Source of the DNA: Bacillus sp. 103mf
GTDB taxonomy: Bacteria > Bacillota > Bacilli > Bacillales > Bacillaceae_G
Direction of reading: 5' to 3'
Assembly (NCBI RefSeq): GCF_900116295.1
Contig: NZ_FPAF01000003.1
Location: forward strand, 310,001-374,000
DNA length: 64,000 bases
The notes under the pieces are model-generated. The model had not been told where the DNA came from and ran no database searches. It saw nothing but the letters and a program-made list of their open reading frames with translations. The position numbers and the translations under genes are program-made. Positions 10,413-18,522 of this stretch are shown one piece after another (position 1 is the stretch's first letter; every line of letters starts with the position of its first letter).

Positions 10413-10460
10413 AAGAAGGGTTACATATTCGGTTGGTTCCGATTGTAACCCTTCTTTTAA
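10413..10460 (+). terminator. Terminator after the alpha/beta hydrolase
   Basis: AAGAAGGGTTACA (10413-10425) pairs perfectly with TGTAACCCTTCTT (10444-10456), followed by TT. Confidence 0.85.
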
Positions 10461-10569
10461 TTAAAAAATGCTTTGGAATTTCCAAGTGTACGATAGTCTT
10501 TGAGTGAAGAAGTATGATTATTTCATTACTAATTTAGTGTGATCTTCGTAAACTTGCTGTAAGAAAACC

Positions 10570-10790
10570 ATCAGTTATTCAATTATAGGATGCGATTGTG
10601 GAGTAACACAGGAAGAAAATAATCAAACTTTTTTAAAAAACCGAAATATAAACCTGCTGAAAAAGCATCCATTTTGATCAAACTTTTTTCAAAATGGATG
10701 CTTTTTATTTACCATAGAATACGGGTTAACACAATATTTTTAATCAAACTTTATTTTAAAGCTACACCAATGTCTAACTTGTTTTCCTGA
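10570..10790. repeat. Dispersed repeat, copy A (with internal hairpin)
   Basis: This stretch is similar, in inverted orientation, to 25300-25437. Shared blocks include AATCAAACTTTTTT, CTGCTG..., TTTTGATCA and the TTTAAAGCTACACC block. Inside lies a 17-bp perfect hairpin, AAAAAGCATCCATTTTG (10660-10676) / CAAAATGGATGCTTTTT (10690-10706), usable as a bidirectional terminator. It has no coding content. Its origin is unknown: a decayed non-autonomous element is my inference. Confidence 0.5.
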
Positions 10791-10895
10791 AATCAATCAT
10801 TTTTGTCATTATCTCTATCTCGGGAATTATTCATATTAATTCTCAATAACGATGTAACATAGAGAAAAAAGTAGGGTGTTAGATGTACTATGTAA

Positions 10896-11585
10896 TCAGA
10901 TGATTTCTGCTTTTAATTTTTCTGGAATGATAATGAAATAACCATTTTCATCAATAGCAATCAAATTTCTTCTTTTTAACTGATTAATTGTGCGACTAAT
11001 CGTTTCTCTTGATGTGCCAATCATATTGGCGAGTTCCCGGTTCGTAAACTGGGTCGTTAAAGTATATGTACCATTCATTTCTACGCCATTTGACTTACAT
11101 AAACGAAGCAATAACATAATAATTTGTTCGTAAGTATCGTGAAGGATTTGTTCTTCTAATCTGTTCTGAAGATCCACAATTTTTTCTCCAAGAACCTTAA
11201 ACATTTTAATACATAATTCAGGATGCTGAATCAAAATTTTCTCGAAATCAGCGATTGGAGTAACGATCAATTGTGCAGTCTCAAGTATTTCAGCATGTGC
11301 TGGGAAGGTACCTTTTTGGAAAAAGCCAGCGTGAGGAAACATTTCTCCAGCTTGAAGCACAGAAACAATTTGTTCTTTTCCAGCTGCATCTGTTTTTTGA
11401 ATTTTCACTTTTCCAGAGTGGATAAAAAACACGCGGTCAAGTATGTCGCCCTGCATAAATACAAATGATTTTGCCTTATACATTCGTAATTGTGAAATAT
11501 CTACAATAGGCTGAAGTTCTTCTTCTGAAAGTTCTTTAAAGAGAGGAACCTCCTGTAAATGTTTTTTTATCATTTTTGCTTTCAT
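10896..11585 (-). CDS. Crp/Fnr-family transcriptional regulator
   Basis: A 229-residue regulator with an N-terminal cyclic-nucleotide-binding-type beta barrel (about residues 15-110), a dimerisation helix, and a C-terminal winged helix (about 155-215). The recognition helix reads TSRETISRTI; ETISR is the same core that contacts TGA half-sites in FNR. There is no Cys cluster like that of E. coli or B. subtilis Fnr (only two scattered Cys), so direct iron-sulfur sensing is unlikely. A Crp/Fnr box sits at -41.5 of its own predicted promoter, suggesting positive autoregulation. The upstream neighbour on the same strand is the RIC/ScdA gene, which carries a similar box. The signal is unknown; nitrosative or oxygen limitation is inferred from the neighbour. 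Confidence 0.9.
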   Translation of the reverse strand: MKAKMIKKHLQEVPLFKELSEEELQPIVDISQLRMYKAKSFVFMQGDILDRVFFIHSGKVKIQKTDAAGKEQIVSVLQAGEMFPHAGFFQKGTFPAHAEILETAQLIVTPIADFEKILIQHPELCIKMFKVLGEKIVDLQNRLEEQILHDTYEQIIMLLLRLCKSNGVEMNGTYTLTTQFTNRELANMIGTSRETISRTINQLKRRNLIAIDENGYFIIIPEKLKAEII

Positions 11586-11628
11586 ATATACAACTCCTTA
11601 ATAATTCCAGACAAATTTCTATATTTAA

Positions 11629-11671
11629 TTTATACCAATTTTTTAAATAAAGCAGTGATAAAAGTCATATT
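11629..11671 (-). promoter_or_regulatory. Promoter and Crp/Fnr box of the Crp/Fnr regulator
   Basis: On the plus strand AGTGA-TAAAAG-TCATA (11656-11671) matches the TGA-N6-TCA core. The minus-strand -10 is TATAAA (11634-11629), giving a start at 11622; the box centre is then exactly -41.5, the class II activator position. No good -35 is seen, as expected for such promoters. Between this and the RIC gene lies a hairpin AATAGAACATGAGCA / TGCTTATGTTCTATT (11775-11809), a likely terminator. Confidence 0.6.
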
Positions 11672-11913
11672 AATGATAAAGTGAATCGTTTTTCAACTTT
11701 ACAGGAGGAAGAGAAAAACTGATCTTAGAGAAGATAAAGTGAAGCTTTCATCAGTAATAGAAAAATACATAAGAAATAGAACATGAGCAAATAGTGCTTA
11801 TGTTCTATTTTTTACGTATAAGCGGTTTCTATTTAAGAAATTTTTGTTTATTCAAGATCAAAAAATGTTGGTTTTAAGCCTTGCTTGATATCTATAGATT
11901 GACCTTTTTGTAC

Positions 11914-12621
11914 TTAAGCTTTCGCAATTGCACGAGGAAATAAAATATTATTTTCTAAATGAATGTGCTGGAATAAATCGGATTCAAGAACCGCAAGTCG
12001 TTGATAGACAAGGCGATACGTACCGCAAGCTCCTTCTGGAGGAGTAAAATCATTCGTAATATTACGAAGTTCTTTCAAAATATCACCAGCATGACTATGT
12101 TCACTTTCCAGTAGTCCTACCACTTTGCGTAATTTCGTATAATTTTCATCAGTTGGATTTTGCTCAAATGCTAAAATTAACGGAAAATCTTCTGTTTCTT
12201 CTTTAATTATATGCTGTTCTAATTCTGTTTTTAGTTCATGGAATAGCTTGTAAATTTTAGCTAAATGAGGCTGTGCTGATCCATGAACGCGTAATACTTT
12301 TGTCACATATGGACTTAACTGTGGCAATTCTTCGTTTAAATAGCGATGATGTTTATTCACAATATAGTCAATTAATTCACTATAAGAGGCGATTGTCCAG
12401 TCAATTTTTGATTCATTTAATAATTTTGTTTCATAATAAAGAGTATTTAAGTTTGTTATAACATCTTCTACCGATAAATTTCTCTCACGAATTGCATCGA
12501 TAAGTGGTCTGTTACCTCCACAACAAAAATCTATTCTATATGATTTGAAAAGGTCACTTGCTTTTGGGAATTTCGTAACAATATCACCAATCACAGAAGT
12601 CTCAGTAAATACATGTTCCAT
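11914..12621 (-). CDS. scdA: Iron-sulfur cluster repair di-iron protein ScdA/RIC (YtfE family)
   Basis: A 235-residue protein that restores iron-sulfur centres damaged by nitric oxide or oxidants. The N-terminal ScdA_N domain carries the FCCGGNRPL motif (Cys34-Cys35 region). The rest is a hemerythrin-like four-helix bundle with His/Glu di-iron ligands (NKHHRYL, ELKTELEQHIIKEE, LLESEHSHAG, FQHIHLENNILFP). The length is standard. The start at 12621 follows a good ribosome site (GGAGGCATTCAT read on the minus strand). It is transcribed toward the Crp/Fnr gene but separated by ~330 bases with a hairpin, so probably its own transcript. Confidence 0.93.
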   Translation of the reverse strand: MEHVFTETSVIGDIVTKFPKASDLFKSYRIDFCCGGNRPLIDAIRERNLSVEDVITNLNTLYYETKLLNESKIDWTIASYSELIDYIVNKHHRYLNEELPQLSPYVTKVLRVHGSAQPHLAKIYKLFHELKTELEQHIIKEETEDFPLILAFEQNPTDENYTKLRKVVGLLESEHSHAGDILKELRNITNDFTPPEGACGTYRLVYQRLAVLESDLFQHIHLENNILFPRAIAKA

Positions 12622-12661
12622 ATGAATGCCTCCATAAAGTTTAAATTTTGTATCTAGATTA

Positions 12662-12704
12662 AAAATAGCAATAAATTTAAGTTTATGTAGTGATATATCT
12701 CACT
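12662..12704 (-). promoter_or_regulatory. Promoter and Crp/Fnr box of scdA
   Basis: AGTGA-TATATC-TCACT (12689-12704) is a perfect-arm Crp/Fnr palindrome. If its centre is at -41.5, the -10 falls on TATTTT (12667-12662, minus strand), a usable hexamer. A second short palindrome, GTGAA-A-TTCAC (12712-12722), lies just upstream; its spacing is wrong for a second box. The rest of 12723-12960 shows only AT-rich DNA and the GGGGGATTGTT ribosome site of the next gene. Confidence 0.55.
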
Positions 12705-12960
12705 GATAACCTGTGAAATTCACCATACGTTGTTTGTATAATAACGGTAAGATTCCTCCATTAGGAAGTGAGTTAATAATTTGAAATAACCTGTGCTGAA
12801 TAATCTATTATATGGGAAGTATTGTAAATAAAGATATTTTGATAGAGCGTTATGGCACTAATGTTTCAGGGTTAATTGACAGAAAATTATAACGATAATA
12901 CAATTAAATAAACTAGATAGTCAGCTTAAAGGGGATTTATAGAACTTAAGGGGGATTGTT

Positions 12961-14244
12961 ATGAAGCAACCATTTTTTACTCGAAATCGAAAAAGATTAG
13001 TGGAAACATTGCCTGATGAATCTGTTACGATTCTATTTGCCGGACAGGCACCTTATAAATCAGCCGATGACCATTATAAATTTGTGCCAAACCGAAACTT
13101 CTATTATATGACTGGTATTGATGAACCGAATCTTATTTTTGTGTTAAAAAAGGTAGGCGATACAGTAGAAGAAACGCTTTTCATCGAAAAAGCGGATCCA
13201 GTTCTTGAAAAATGGGTAGGCAAAACAATTTCAAAAGAAGAAGCACAAACCATTTCTGGTATAAAAACAATTGTTTACTTAGAAAGCTTTGAATCATCAA
13301 TAGCACGAACGTTTTTTACAGAACATGTGAAGCACGTGTATTTAGATTTGGAACGACGTGAGTGGTTGGGAACACAGACACGGACGCTAGCATTCGCTAA
13401 GCATGTAAGAGAACATTATCCACATCTTTTGATTGGTAATGTTTATCCGAATATTTGTGAATTACGAGTATTCAAAGCTGATGAGGAGATTGAAAAGATT
13501 AAGGAAGCAATTATGGTTACAAAAGAGGGCATTTATAATGTGCTCAAACATGCTAAAGAGGGTATGATGGAATATGAATTAGAAGCTCATTTTGATTTTA
13601 CGCTAAAGTCATCTGGTATTAAACATCATGCATTCAATACGATTTTGGCAAGTGGGAAAAATGCAACCGTGCTGCATTATGAGGACAATGATTCTAAAAT
13701 TAGTAAAGGTGACTTAGTGCTGCTTGATCTTGGCGCTCAGAAGGATTATTACAATGCTGATATCAGCTATACGTTCCCAGTGAACGGAACATTTTCGAAT
13801 CGCCAAAAACAGATTTACAATATTGTGCTAAAGGCATTGAGGGAAACAATTGAGCTTGTGAAACCGGGATTACAATTCTCTGCATTAAATGAGCATACGA
13901 AAAAGGTGCTTGCAGAAGAGTGTAAGAAAATTGGTTTAATCCAAGAAAACTCGGAACTCTCCAACTATTATTATCATGGAGTGAGCCATTTCCTCGGTTT
14001 GGATACTCATGATGTAGGTTCGTACAAAGACAGAGTACTCGAGGCAGGCATGGTTATTACAGTGGAACCTGGCTTGTATATTGAAGAAGAGGCGATTGGA
14101 ATTCGTATCGAAGATGATATTCTTGTTACCGAACAAGGATATGAAAACCTGTCAAAAGACATAATCAGAACGGTTGAAGAGATTGAGGACTTCATGGGAG
14201 TACACAATCCAAATGTGAAGGATAGACAGATTGTTGCAAAATAA
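12961..14244 (+). CDS. Aminopeptidase P-family metallopeptidase (M24B)
   Basis: A 427-residue enzyme releasing N-terminal residues that precede proline. The N-terminal creatinase-like AMP_N domain (about 1-130, with FVPNRNFYYMTGIDEP) is followed by a pita-bread catalytic domain. Metal ligands are visible: two Asp in LLDLGAQKDYYNADISY, His in YHGVSHFLGLDTHD, Glu in VEPGLY and Glu in GIRIEDD. No signal peptide. AAGGGGGATTGTT precedes ATG 12961. It has its own terminator and stands alone. The ligand set is complete, so it should be active. Confidence 0.9.
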   Translation: MKQPFFTRNRKRLVETLPDESVTILFAGQAPYKSADDHYKFVPNRNFYYMTGIDEPNLIFVLKKVGDTVEETLFIEKADPVLEKWVGKTISKEEAQTISGIKTIVYLESFESSIARTFFTEHVKHVYLDLERREWLGTQTRTLAFAKHVREHYPHLLIGNVYPNICELRVFKADEEIEKIKEAIMVTKEGIYNVLKHAKEGMMEYELEAHFDFTLKSSGIKHHAFNTILASGKNATVLHYEDNDSKISKGDLVLLDLGAQKDYYNADISYTFPVNGTFSNRQKQIYNIVLKALRETIELVKPGLQFSALNEHTKKVLAEECKKIGLIQENSELSNYYYHGVSHFLGLDTHDVGSYKDRVLEAGMVITVEPGLYIEEEAIGIRIEDDILVTEQGYENLSKDIIRTVEEIEDFMGVHNPNVKDRQIVAK

Positions 14245-14253
14245 GAAGAAGCG

Positions 14254-14282
14254 AAGGCGCCTAATTTGTGGCGTCTTTTTCA
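14254..14282 (+). terminator. Terminator after the M24 peptidase
   Basis: AAGGCGCC and GGCGTCTT pair with one wobble across an 8-base loop, followed by TTT. Confidence 0.65.
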
Positions 14283-14495
14283 TATTGTTTTAGAATTTTA
14301 AGTAATATGTTATATAATGAGTTCCTATTGTGAAGGTGCTAAAATTAAGCGTATAATATTAGGAGTCTATAGTAGAGTATACAAAATTGTAGGTTATCCT
14401 TTTATGTGGAAATTTGTGAAGGCTGTAAAGCGTTTATATGAAAATTGAAGAGATATTATAGAAGCTATACTGGAATTTAGATAGGGAGTTTTAAA

Positions 14496-16640
14496 ATGAA
14501 ATTAATTATTGCCGAGAAACCAGATCAAGGTTTGGCGCTTGTTTCTCAATTTAAATACAGGCGGAAAGATGGCTATTTAGAAGTAGAAGCGAATGAATTG
14601 TTCCCAAACGGGGCTTACTGTACATGGGCAATTGGACATTTAACGCAGTTATGTAACCCGGAACATTATCATGCAGAGTGGAAAAAATGGTCATTAGATA
14701 CGTTGCCGATGATTCCAGAACGTTTTCAGTTTGAAGTAACAAAGTCAAAGTATAAGCAATTTAATGTTGTGAAACAACTGTTACATAATCCGCAAGTGAC
14801 GGAAATTATTCATGCAGGAGATGCTGGGCGCGAAGGGGAATTAATCGTACGGAATATCATTCATCTTTGTAATGTGCAAAAGCCGATGAAACGTCTTTGG
14901 ATTTCCTCTTTAACGAAGCAAGCAATCTATCAAGGGTTTAAAAATTTACTTGATGAAGCAGATACAATCAATACGTACTACGAAGCATATACGCGTTCAT
15001 GTGCTGACTGGGTCGTTGGGATGAATGCTTCCCGTGTTTTTAGCATTTTACTAAAGAAAAAAGGAATGAATGATGTATTCTCCGCTGGGCGTGTGCAAAC
15101 ACCAACACTTGCATTAATTGTGAAACGTGAGAAAGAAATTGAAAACTTTAAATCGGAGCCATTTTGGGAAGTATTTGCAACCTTTAATATAGAAGGGAAA
15201 AAATATGAAGGTAAGTGGGAACAAGATAATGAGTCGCGCTTAAAAGACCCAAATATGGCAAATAAAATTGCTGTATTTTGTCAAAATAAACCGGCTGAAG
15301 TGAAAGAAATGAAAACAGAGCGGAAAGAGTTTCAGCCACCATTTTTATTTAACCTGTCATCACTGCAAGCAACGGCGAATAAAGCATTTAAATTTTCACC
15401 GAAGAAAACACTTGATGTAACACAAGCTTTATATCAAAAAGGAATTGTCTCGTATCCGCGTTCGGACTCTAACTATGTAACAGAGGGCGAGGCTGCCACA
15501 TTTCCTGATATTTTACAGAAATTAAGTCAGTTTGAAGAATATAAAGATGTATTGCCGGCACCAATTCCTTCTATTATGAATAATAAACGTTATGTAAATG
15601 AAAAGAAGGTTACAGATCACTATGCAATTATTCCAACAGAACAAGTAACGAATCCAAATAAATTATCAGGCGATGAAAGAAAAATTTACGATATGATTGT
15701 AAGAAGATTGATTGCAGCGCATTATGAAGCTGCGATTTTTGACTACACTACAATTACAACGCTTGTTGATGGCCGTGCTGAATTTGTTTCGAAAGGGAAA
15801 CAACAAATTCAAGAAGGATGGCGTAAGGTCATTTTCCAAGATGATAAAGATGAAGAAGCAATTCTTCCTATTGTGCAAGAAGGAGAACAAGGAAAAGTTG
15901 TAAAAGTGAAAGTGAAAGAGGGGAAAACACAGCCGCCAAAACGATATACAGAAGGTCAGCTTATCACGTTAATGAAAACAGCTGGGAAATATTTAGAGAA
16001 TGAAGAACTGGAAAAAGTATTAAAAAAGACAGAAGGTTTAGGGACGGAAGCAACGCGGGCTGGTATTATTACAATGCTGAAGGACAGGAAGTATATTGAA
16101 GTAAATAAAAACCAAGTGTACGCGACCGATAAAGGAAAAGTACTCATAACTGCAATTGGTGATAAAATATTAGCTTCTCCAGAAATGACAGCAAAATGGG
16201 AGCAGCGCCTTGCGGAAATTGGAGAAGGAACAGCTTCGCCTGCTGCATTTATGGAACAAACAAAAAAGCTCTCAGCAAAAATTATTGAAGATGCAATTGA
16301 AATGTCTGAGAAATGGGATTTTACAGGATTACATGTAGAATCGATTGAACGCTCCAATTCAAAATTTACAGTCGGGAAAAAAGTAGGGCAGTGTAAAAAG
16401 TGTGATGGAGATGTCATTGATAAATCCACTTTTTATGGATGCTCGAACTATAATACAACGAAATGTGATTTCACAATCTCTAAAAAGATATTAGGAAAAA
16501 CAATTTCACAAAAGAATATGAAGAAGCTACTAAAAGGTGAACAGACGGAGTTAATGAAAGGTTTTAAGAAGAACGATAAAACGTTTGATGCGAAGTTAGA
16601 GTGGAAAGATAATAAGATTAATTTTGTGTTTGAGAAATGA
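14496..16640 (+). CDS. topB: DNA topoisomerase III (type IA)
   Basis: A 714-residue type IA topoisomerase that passes single strands to decatenate DNA. The Toprim domain opens with KLIIAEKPDQG and carries DAGREGELIV (Mg2+ site, near residue 110). The catalytic tyrosine is Y320 in GIVSYPRSDSNYV. A C-terminal region with paired Cys (GQCKKCDGDVIDKSTFYGCSNY) is a partial topoisomerase zinc-ribbon-like tail. GGGAGTTTTAAAATG gives the start. It is monocistronic and marks the left border of the accessory region. Length and residues suggest an intact enzyme. Confidence 0.95.
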   Translation: MKLIIAEKPDQGLALVSQFKYRRKDGYLEVEANELFPNGAYCTWAIGHLTQLCNPEHYHAEWKKWSLDTLPMIPERFQFEVTKSKYKQFNVVKQLLHNPQVTEIIHAGDAGREGELIVRNIIHLCNVQKPMKRLWISSLTKQAIYQGFKNLLDEADTINTYYEAYTRSCADWVVGMNASRVFSILLKKKGMNDVFSAGRVQTPTLALIVKREKEIENFKSEPFWEVFATFNIEGKKYEGKWEQDNESRLKDPNMANKIAVFCQNKPAEVKEMKTERKEFQPPFLFNLSSLQATANKAFKFSPKKTLDVTQALYQKGIVSYPRSDSNYVTEGEAATFPDILQKLSQFEEYKDVLPAPIPSIMNNKRYVNEKKVTDHYAIIPTEQVTNPNKLSGDERKIYDMIVRRLIAAHYEAAIFDYTTITTLVDGRAEFVSKGKQQIQEGWRKVIFQDDKDEEAILPIVQEGEQGKVVKVKVKEGKTQPPKRYTEGQLITLMKTAGKYLENEELEKVLKKTEGLGTEATRAGIITMLKDRKYIEVNKNQVYATDKGKVLITAIGDKILASPEMTAKWEQRLAEIGEGTASPAAFMEQTKKLSAKIIEDAIEMSEKWDFTGLHVESIERSNSKFTVGKKVGQCKKCDGDVIDKSTFYGCSNYNTTKCDFTISKKILGKTISQKNMKKLLKGEQTELMKGFKKNDKTFDAKLEWKDNKINFVFEK

Positions 16641-16845
16641 AAGTTGTCAATAAATAAAAAAGTTCTTTCCCGAGTAAAAGATTTTGTAACAGGTAAGGTT
16701 TGAAAAAATTATTGATAGAATAGAAAAAGCACGACAATTTTATTAAGTAGTTCAGATAATGTGGAGAAAATCCAAAATAATAATGAATTTTCAATTCCAA
16801 AAAACAGTACAAATAGCATTAAAATTGGCAGTCATTTTATCACAA

Positions 16846-16880
16846 AAAAACGCTTGGAGATTTCCAAGCGTTTTTCATTG
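16846..16880 (+). terminator. topB-side terminator
   Basis: AAAAACGCTTGGA (16846-16858) and TCCAAGCGTTTTT (16863-16875) form a perfect 13-bp stem with a 4-base loop and a built-in T run. Confidence 0.85.
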
Positions 16881-16894
16881 TGTTTAATTTTTCT

Positions 16895-17112
16895 GGTTCT
16901 GGTGCAATAACTTCAAAATATCTGCAAGTAATCTCCCAAACTTGAACATACTGATACTAGTACTCTAAAAAAGGACAACTTACTTTACGGGACAAGTCTA
17001 TCCAAAATCAAGTGAAGTTCATTCATCAACTATTTGGAATTGCTGCATAAGAACAGATTCCATTAGGAATCCATACATCTCTTTCAATAAATACAATCTT
17101 TGCACCAGAACC
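16895..17112 (+). mobile_element. Decayed IS6/IS240-family element with both inverted repeats
   Basis: It is bounded by GGTTCTGGTGCAA (16895-16907) and TTGCACCAGAACC (17100-17112), perfect inverted ends of IS6/IS240 type. Inside, frame 16961-17050 reads YSKKGQ...SIQNQVKFIHQLFGIAA and stop, the last ~29 codons of an IS6-family transposase. The rest of the transposase has been deleted, leaving 218 bp of an element normally ~0.8 kb. It cannot move on its own. The DNA from here to 17287 shows no gene. Confidence 0.75.
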
Positions 17113-17287
17113 TGTCTTGTCGATGTAGTAAAACTTCAGTAATGTTACGCCACTAAAGATCCAGATTGTGGAATAAGGATATTGAATTAAATAACAATGT
17201 ATCTGAAGAAGGATTCATATTTCCATTAGTTGAACTATTTAGTGAAAACTTTTTAATGGTTACAATACGCGCTAAGGAGGATTTAGA

Positions 17288-17779
17288 ATGAACAGAACAG
17301 AATCGTTACTTCAAAACTGGGATTTTTGCTACGATAAAGAAGATTGGTATCCGCCGCTCGCTGACGCACTCAAAGCGCTTACGGCGGAGCAAGCAGATTG
17401 GCGCCCGGCTGGCGAGCATGCGAACACGATTTGGGAGACAGTTGAGCACTTGATTTTTTACAAGGAACGGTTGCTCAAAAGAATTACAGGTGAGGAATCG
17501 CAGTATCCGGAAGGGTTGACGAATGACGATACGTTCGTAGTCACTTCGAAAACGGAGAGCGATTGGGAAGCCACGCAAAATAGGCTAAAAAGCGTCCATC
17601 TTGGCATCCGTGAGCGTATTACGAATTTAAACGTTGACCAATTGCAAGCTCTTGTTACTAATCGTCCATTAGACGAGTGGCTGAACAGCCTCATTCTCCA
17701 TGACGCTTATCATACGGGCCAAATTATCCTGATCCGCAAGTTGCAAGGCTCTTGGCCATCGCGCCGCTCTTTTGAATAG
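17288..17779 (+). CDS. DinB family protein (DfsB-type helical bundle)
   Basis: A 163-residue four-helix protein of the DinB/YfiT superfamily, often thiol- or metal-dependent transferases. Three metal-ligand histidines are in place: H54 (TVEHLIFYKE), H138 and H142 (LHDAYHTGQI). The substrate is unknown. Codon use is clearly richer in G/C than surrounding genes, for example the GCCGCTCGCTGACGCACT stretch near its start, which suggests recent transfer from a higher-GC Bacillales donor such as Paenibacillus. It lies right after the IS6 relic. AAGGAGGATTTAG precedes ATG 17288. Confidence 0.82.
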   Translation: MNRTESLLQNWDFCYDKEDWYPPLADALKALTAEQADWRPAGEHANTIWETVEHLIFYKERLLKRITGEESQYPEGLTNDDTFVVTSKTESDWEATQNRLKSVHLGIRERITNLNVDQLQALVTNRPLDEWLNSLILHDAYHTGQIILIRKLQGSWPSRRSFE

Positions 17780-18044
17780 GGCAAAAAATTGCACTGCAGT
17801 TCGAGAACGTGGGGCCCCTATATATCACGAATTACATCAAATATTTGTCGAGCTATTTGACGAAATGTCGGCAACGGAGAAAACGTCTCCTAACAGCAGC
17901 TTTAGCACAGATATGCTACTGACGGCATTAAGCAGCAATTTCTATTTATTCAAAGGGATGAACGCGGTTATTTACCTGAGGAAATTGCGGAACAGCTCTG
18001 TTAACATTTATTTCTGGTCTACGGGTTTGAAACAAATAAAGTAG
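17772..18044 (+). pseudogene. Possible regulator fragment, frameshifted
   Basis: Downstream of DinB a frame reads RERGAPIYHELHQIFVELFDEM, then a second frame continues QQFLFIQRDERGYLPEEIAEQL and stops. Together these look like a broken soluble protein, perhaps the cupin-to-helix part of an AraC-type regulator, but I cannot identify it. It has the same intermediate GC as DinB, so it may have arrived with it. No good ribosome site is seen for an intact gene. Confidence 0.3.
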
Positions 18045-18108
18045 GTCTGCCTTAAAAAAGTTAAAATAGGATGATTGGGCTAACGAATACGATACTTGAA
18101 TGACAGAA

Positions 18109-18150
18109 AAAAAGCAGGCCATAATTGTTCCAATTATGGCCTGCTTTTTG
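18109..18150. terminator. Strong bidirectional terminator
   Basis: AAAAAGCAGGCCATAATTG and CAATTATGGCCTGCTTTTT form a perfect 19-bp stem with a 3-base loop, ending the DinB segment. Confidence 0.9.
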
Positions 18151-18260
18151 TGATACTCCCACAAGAATACATTGAATACATGTAAACAATGTGCAGAGCC
18201 TTATATTTCAAGGGTTTTTCACATTCGAGTATAGATAATTCCGAAATGTGGGCAGTACCC

Positions 18261-18388
18261 CATGTCCATCAAGCTAAGATTTTGAGATATCCCCAAAACC
18301 AAAATTTTATATCTCTACTGTTATTTATAAGAATTCTTGTCATTTTTTTCGTTTTGGGAACAACCAATTTCTTAAGTTGATGGGTATG
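18261..18388. repeat. IS231-end MITE, copy 1 (128 bp)
   Basis: The left end CATGTCCATCAAGCTAAG and right end CTTAAGTTGATGGGTATG are inverted and match the IS231-type terminal repeat. Sub-terminal blocks CCCCAAAACCAAAATTTT and TTTTTTCGTTTTGGG are also inverted. There is no coding capacity. The left flank GGGCAGTACCC fits the GGG-N5-CCC target that IS231 elements favour; the right flank is not an exact duplicate. Confidence 0.65.
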
Positions 18389-18522
18389 TGACGTGACTCC
18401 TACTAGAATTTGATGATAGATATATTTATCGCTATCTTTTTTCTGAATATTTATGTTATTGTTGATTTGTTGAATTCGTCATAATTCGACAATAAATATA
18501 ATTTAAATAAGGAGGTACTTAT

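Noticed and set aside
12712-12722. GTGAAATTCAC as a second Crp/Fnr box before scdA
   Set aside because: Half-site spacing is too short for the TGTGA-N6-TCACA pattern.
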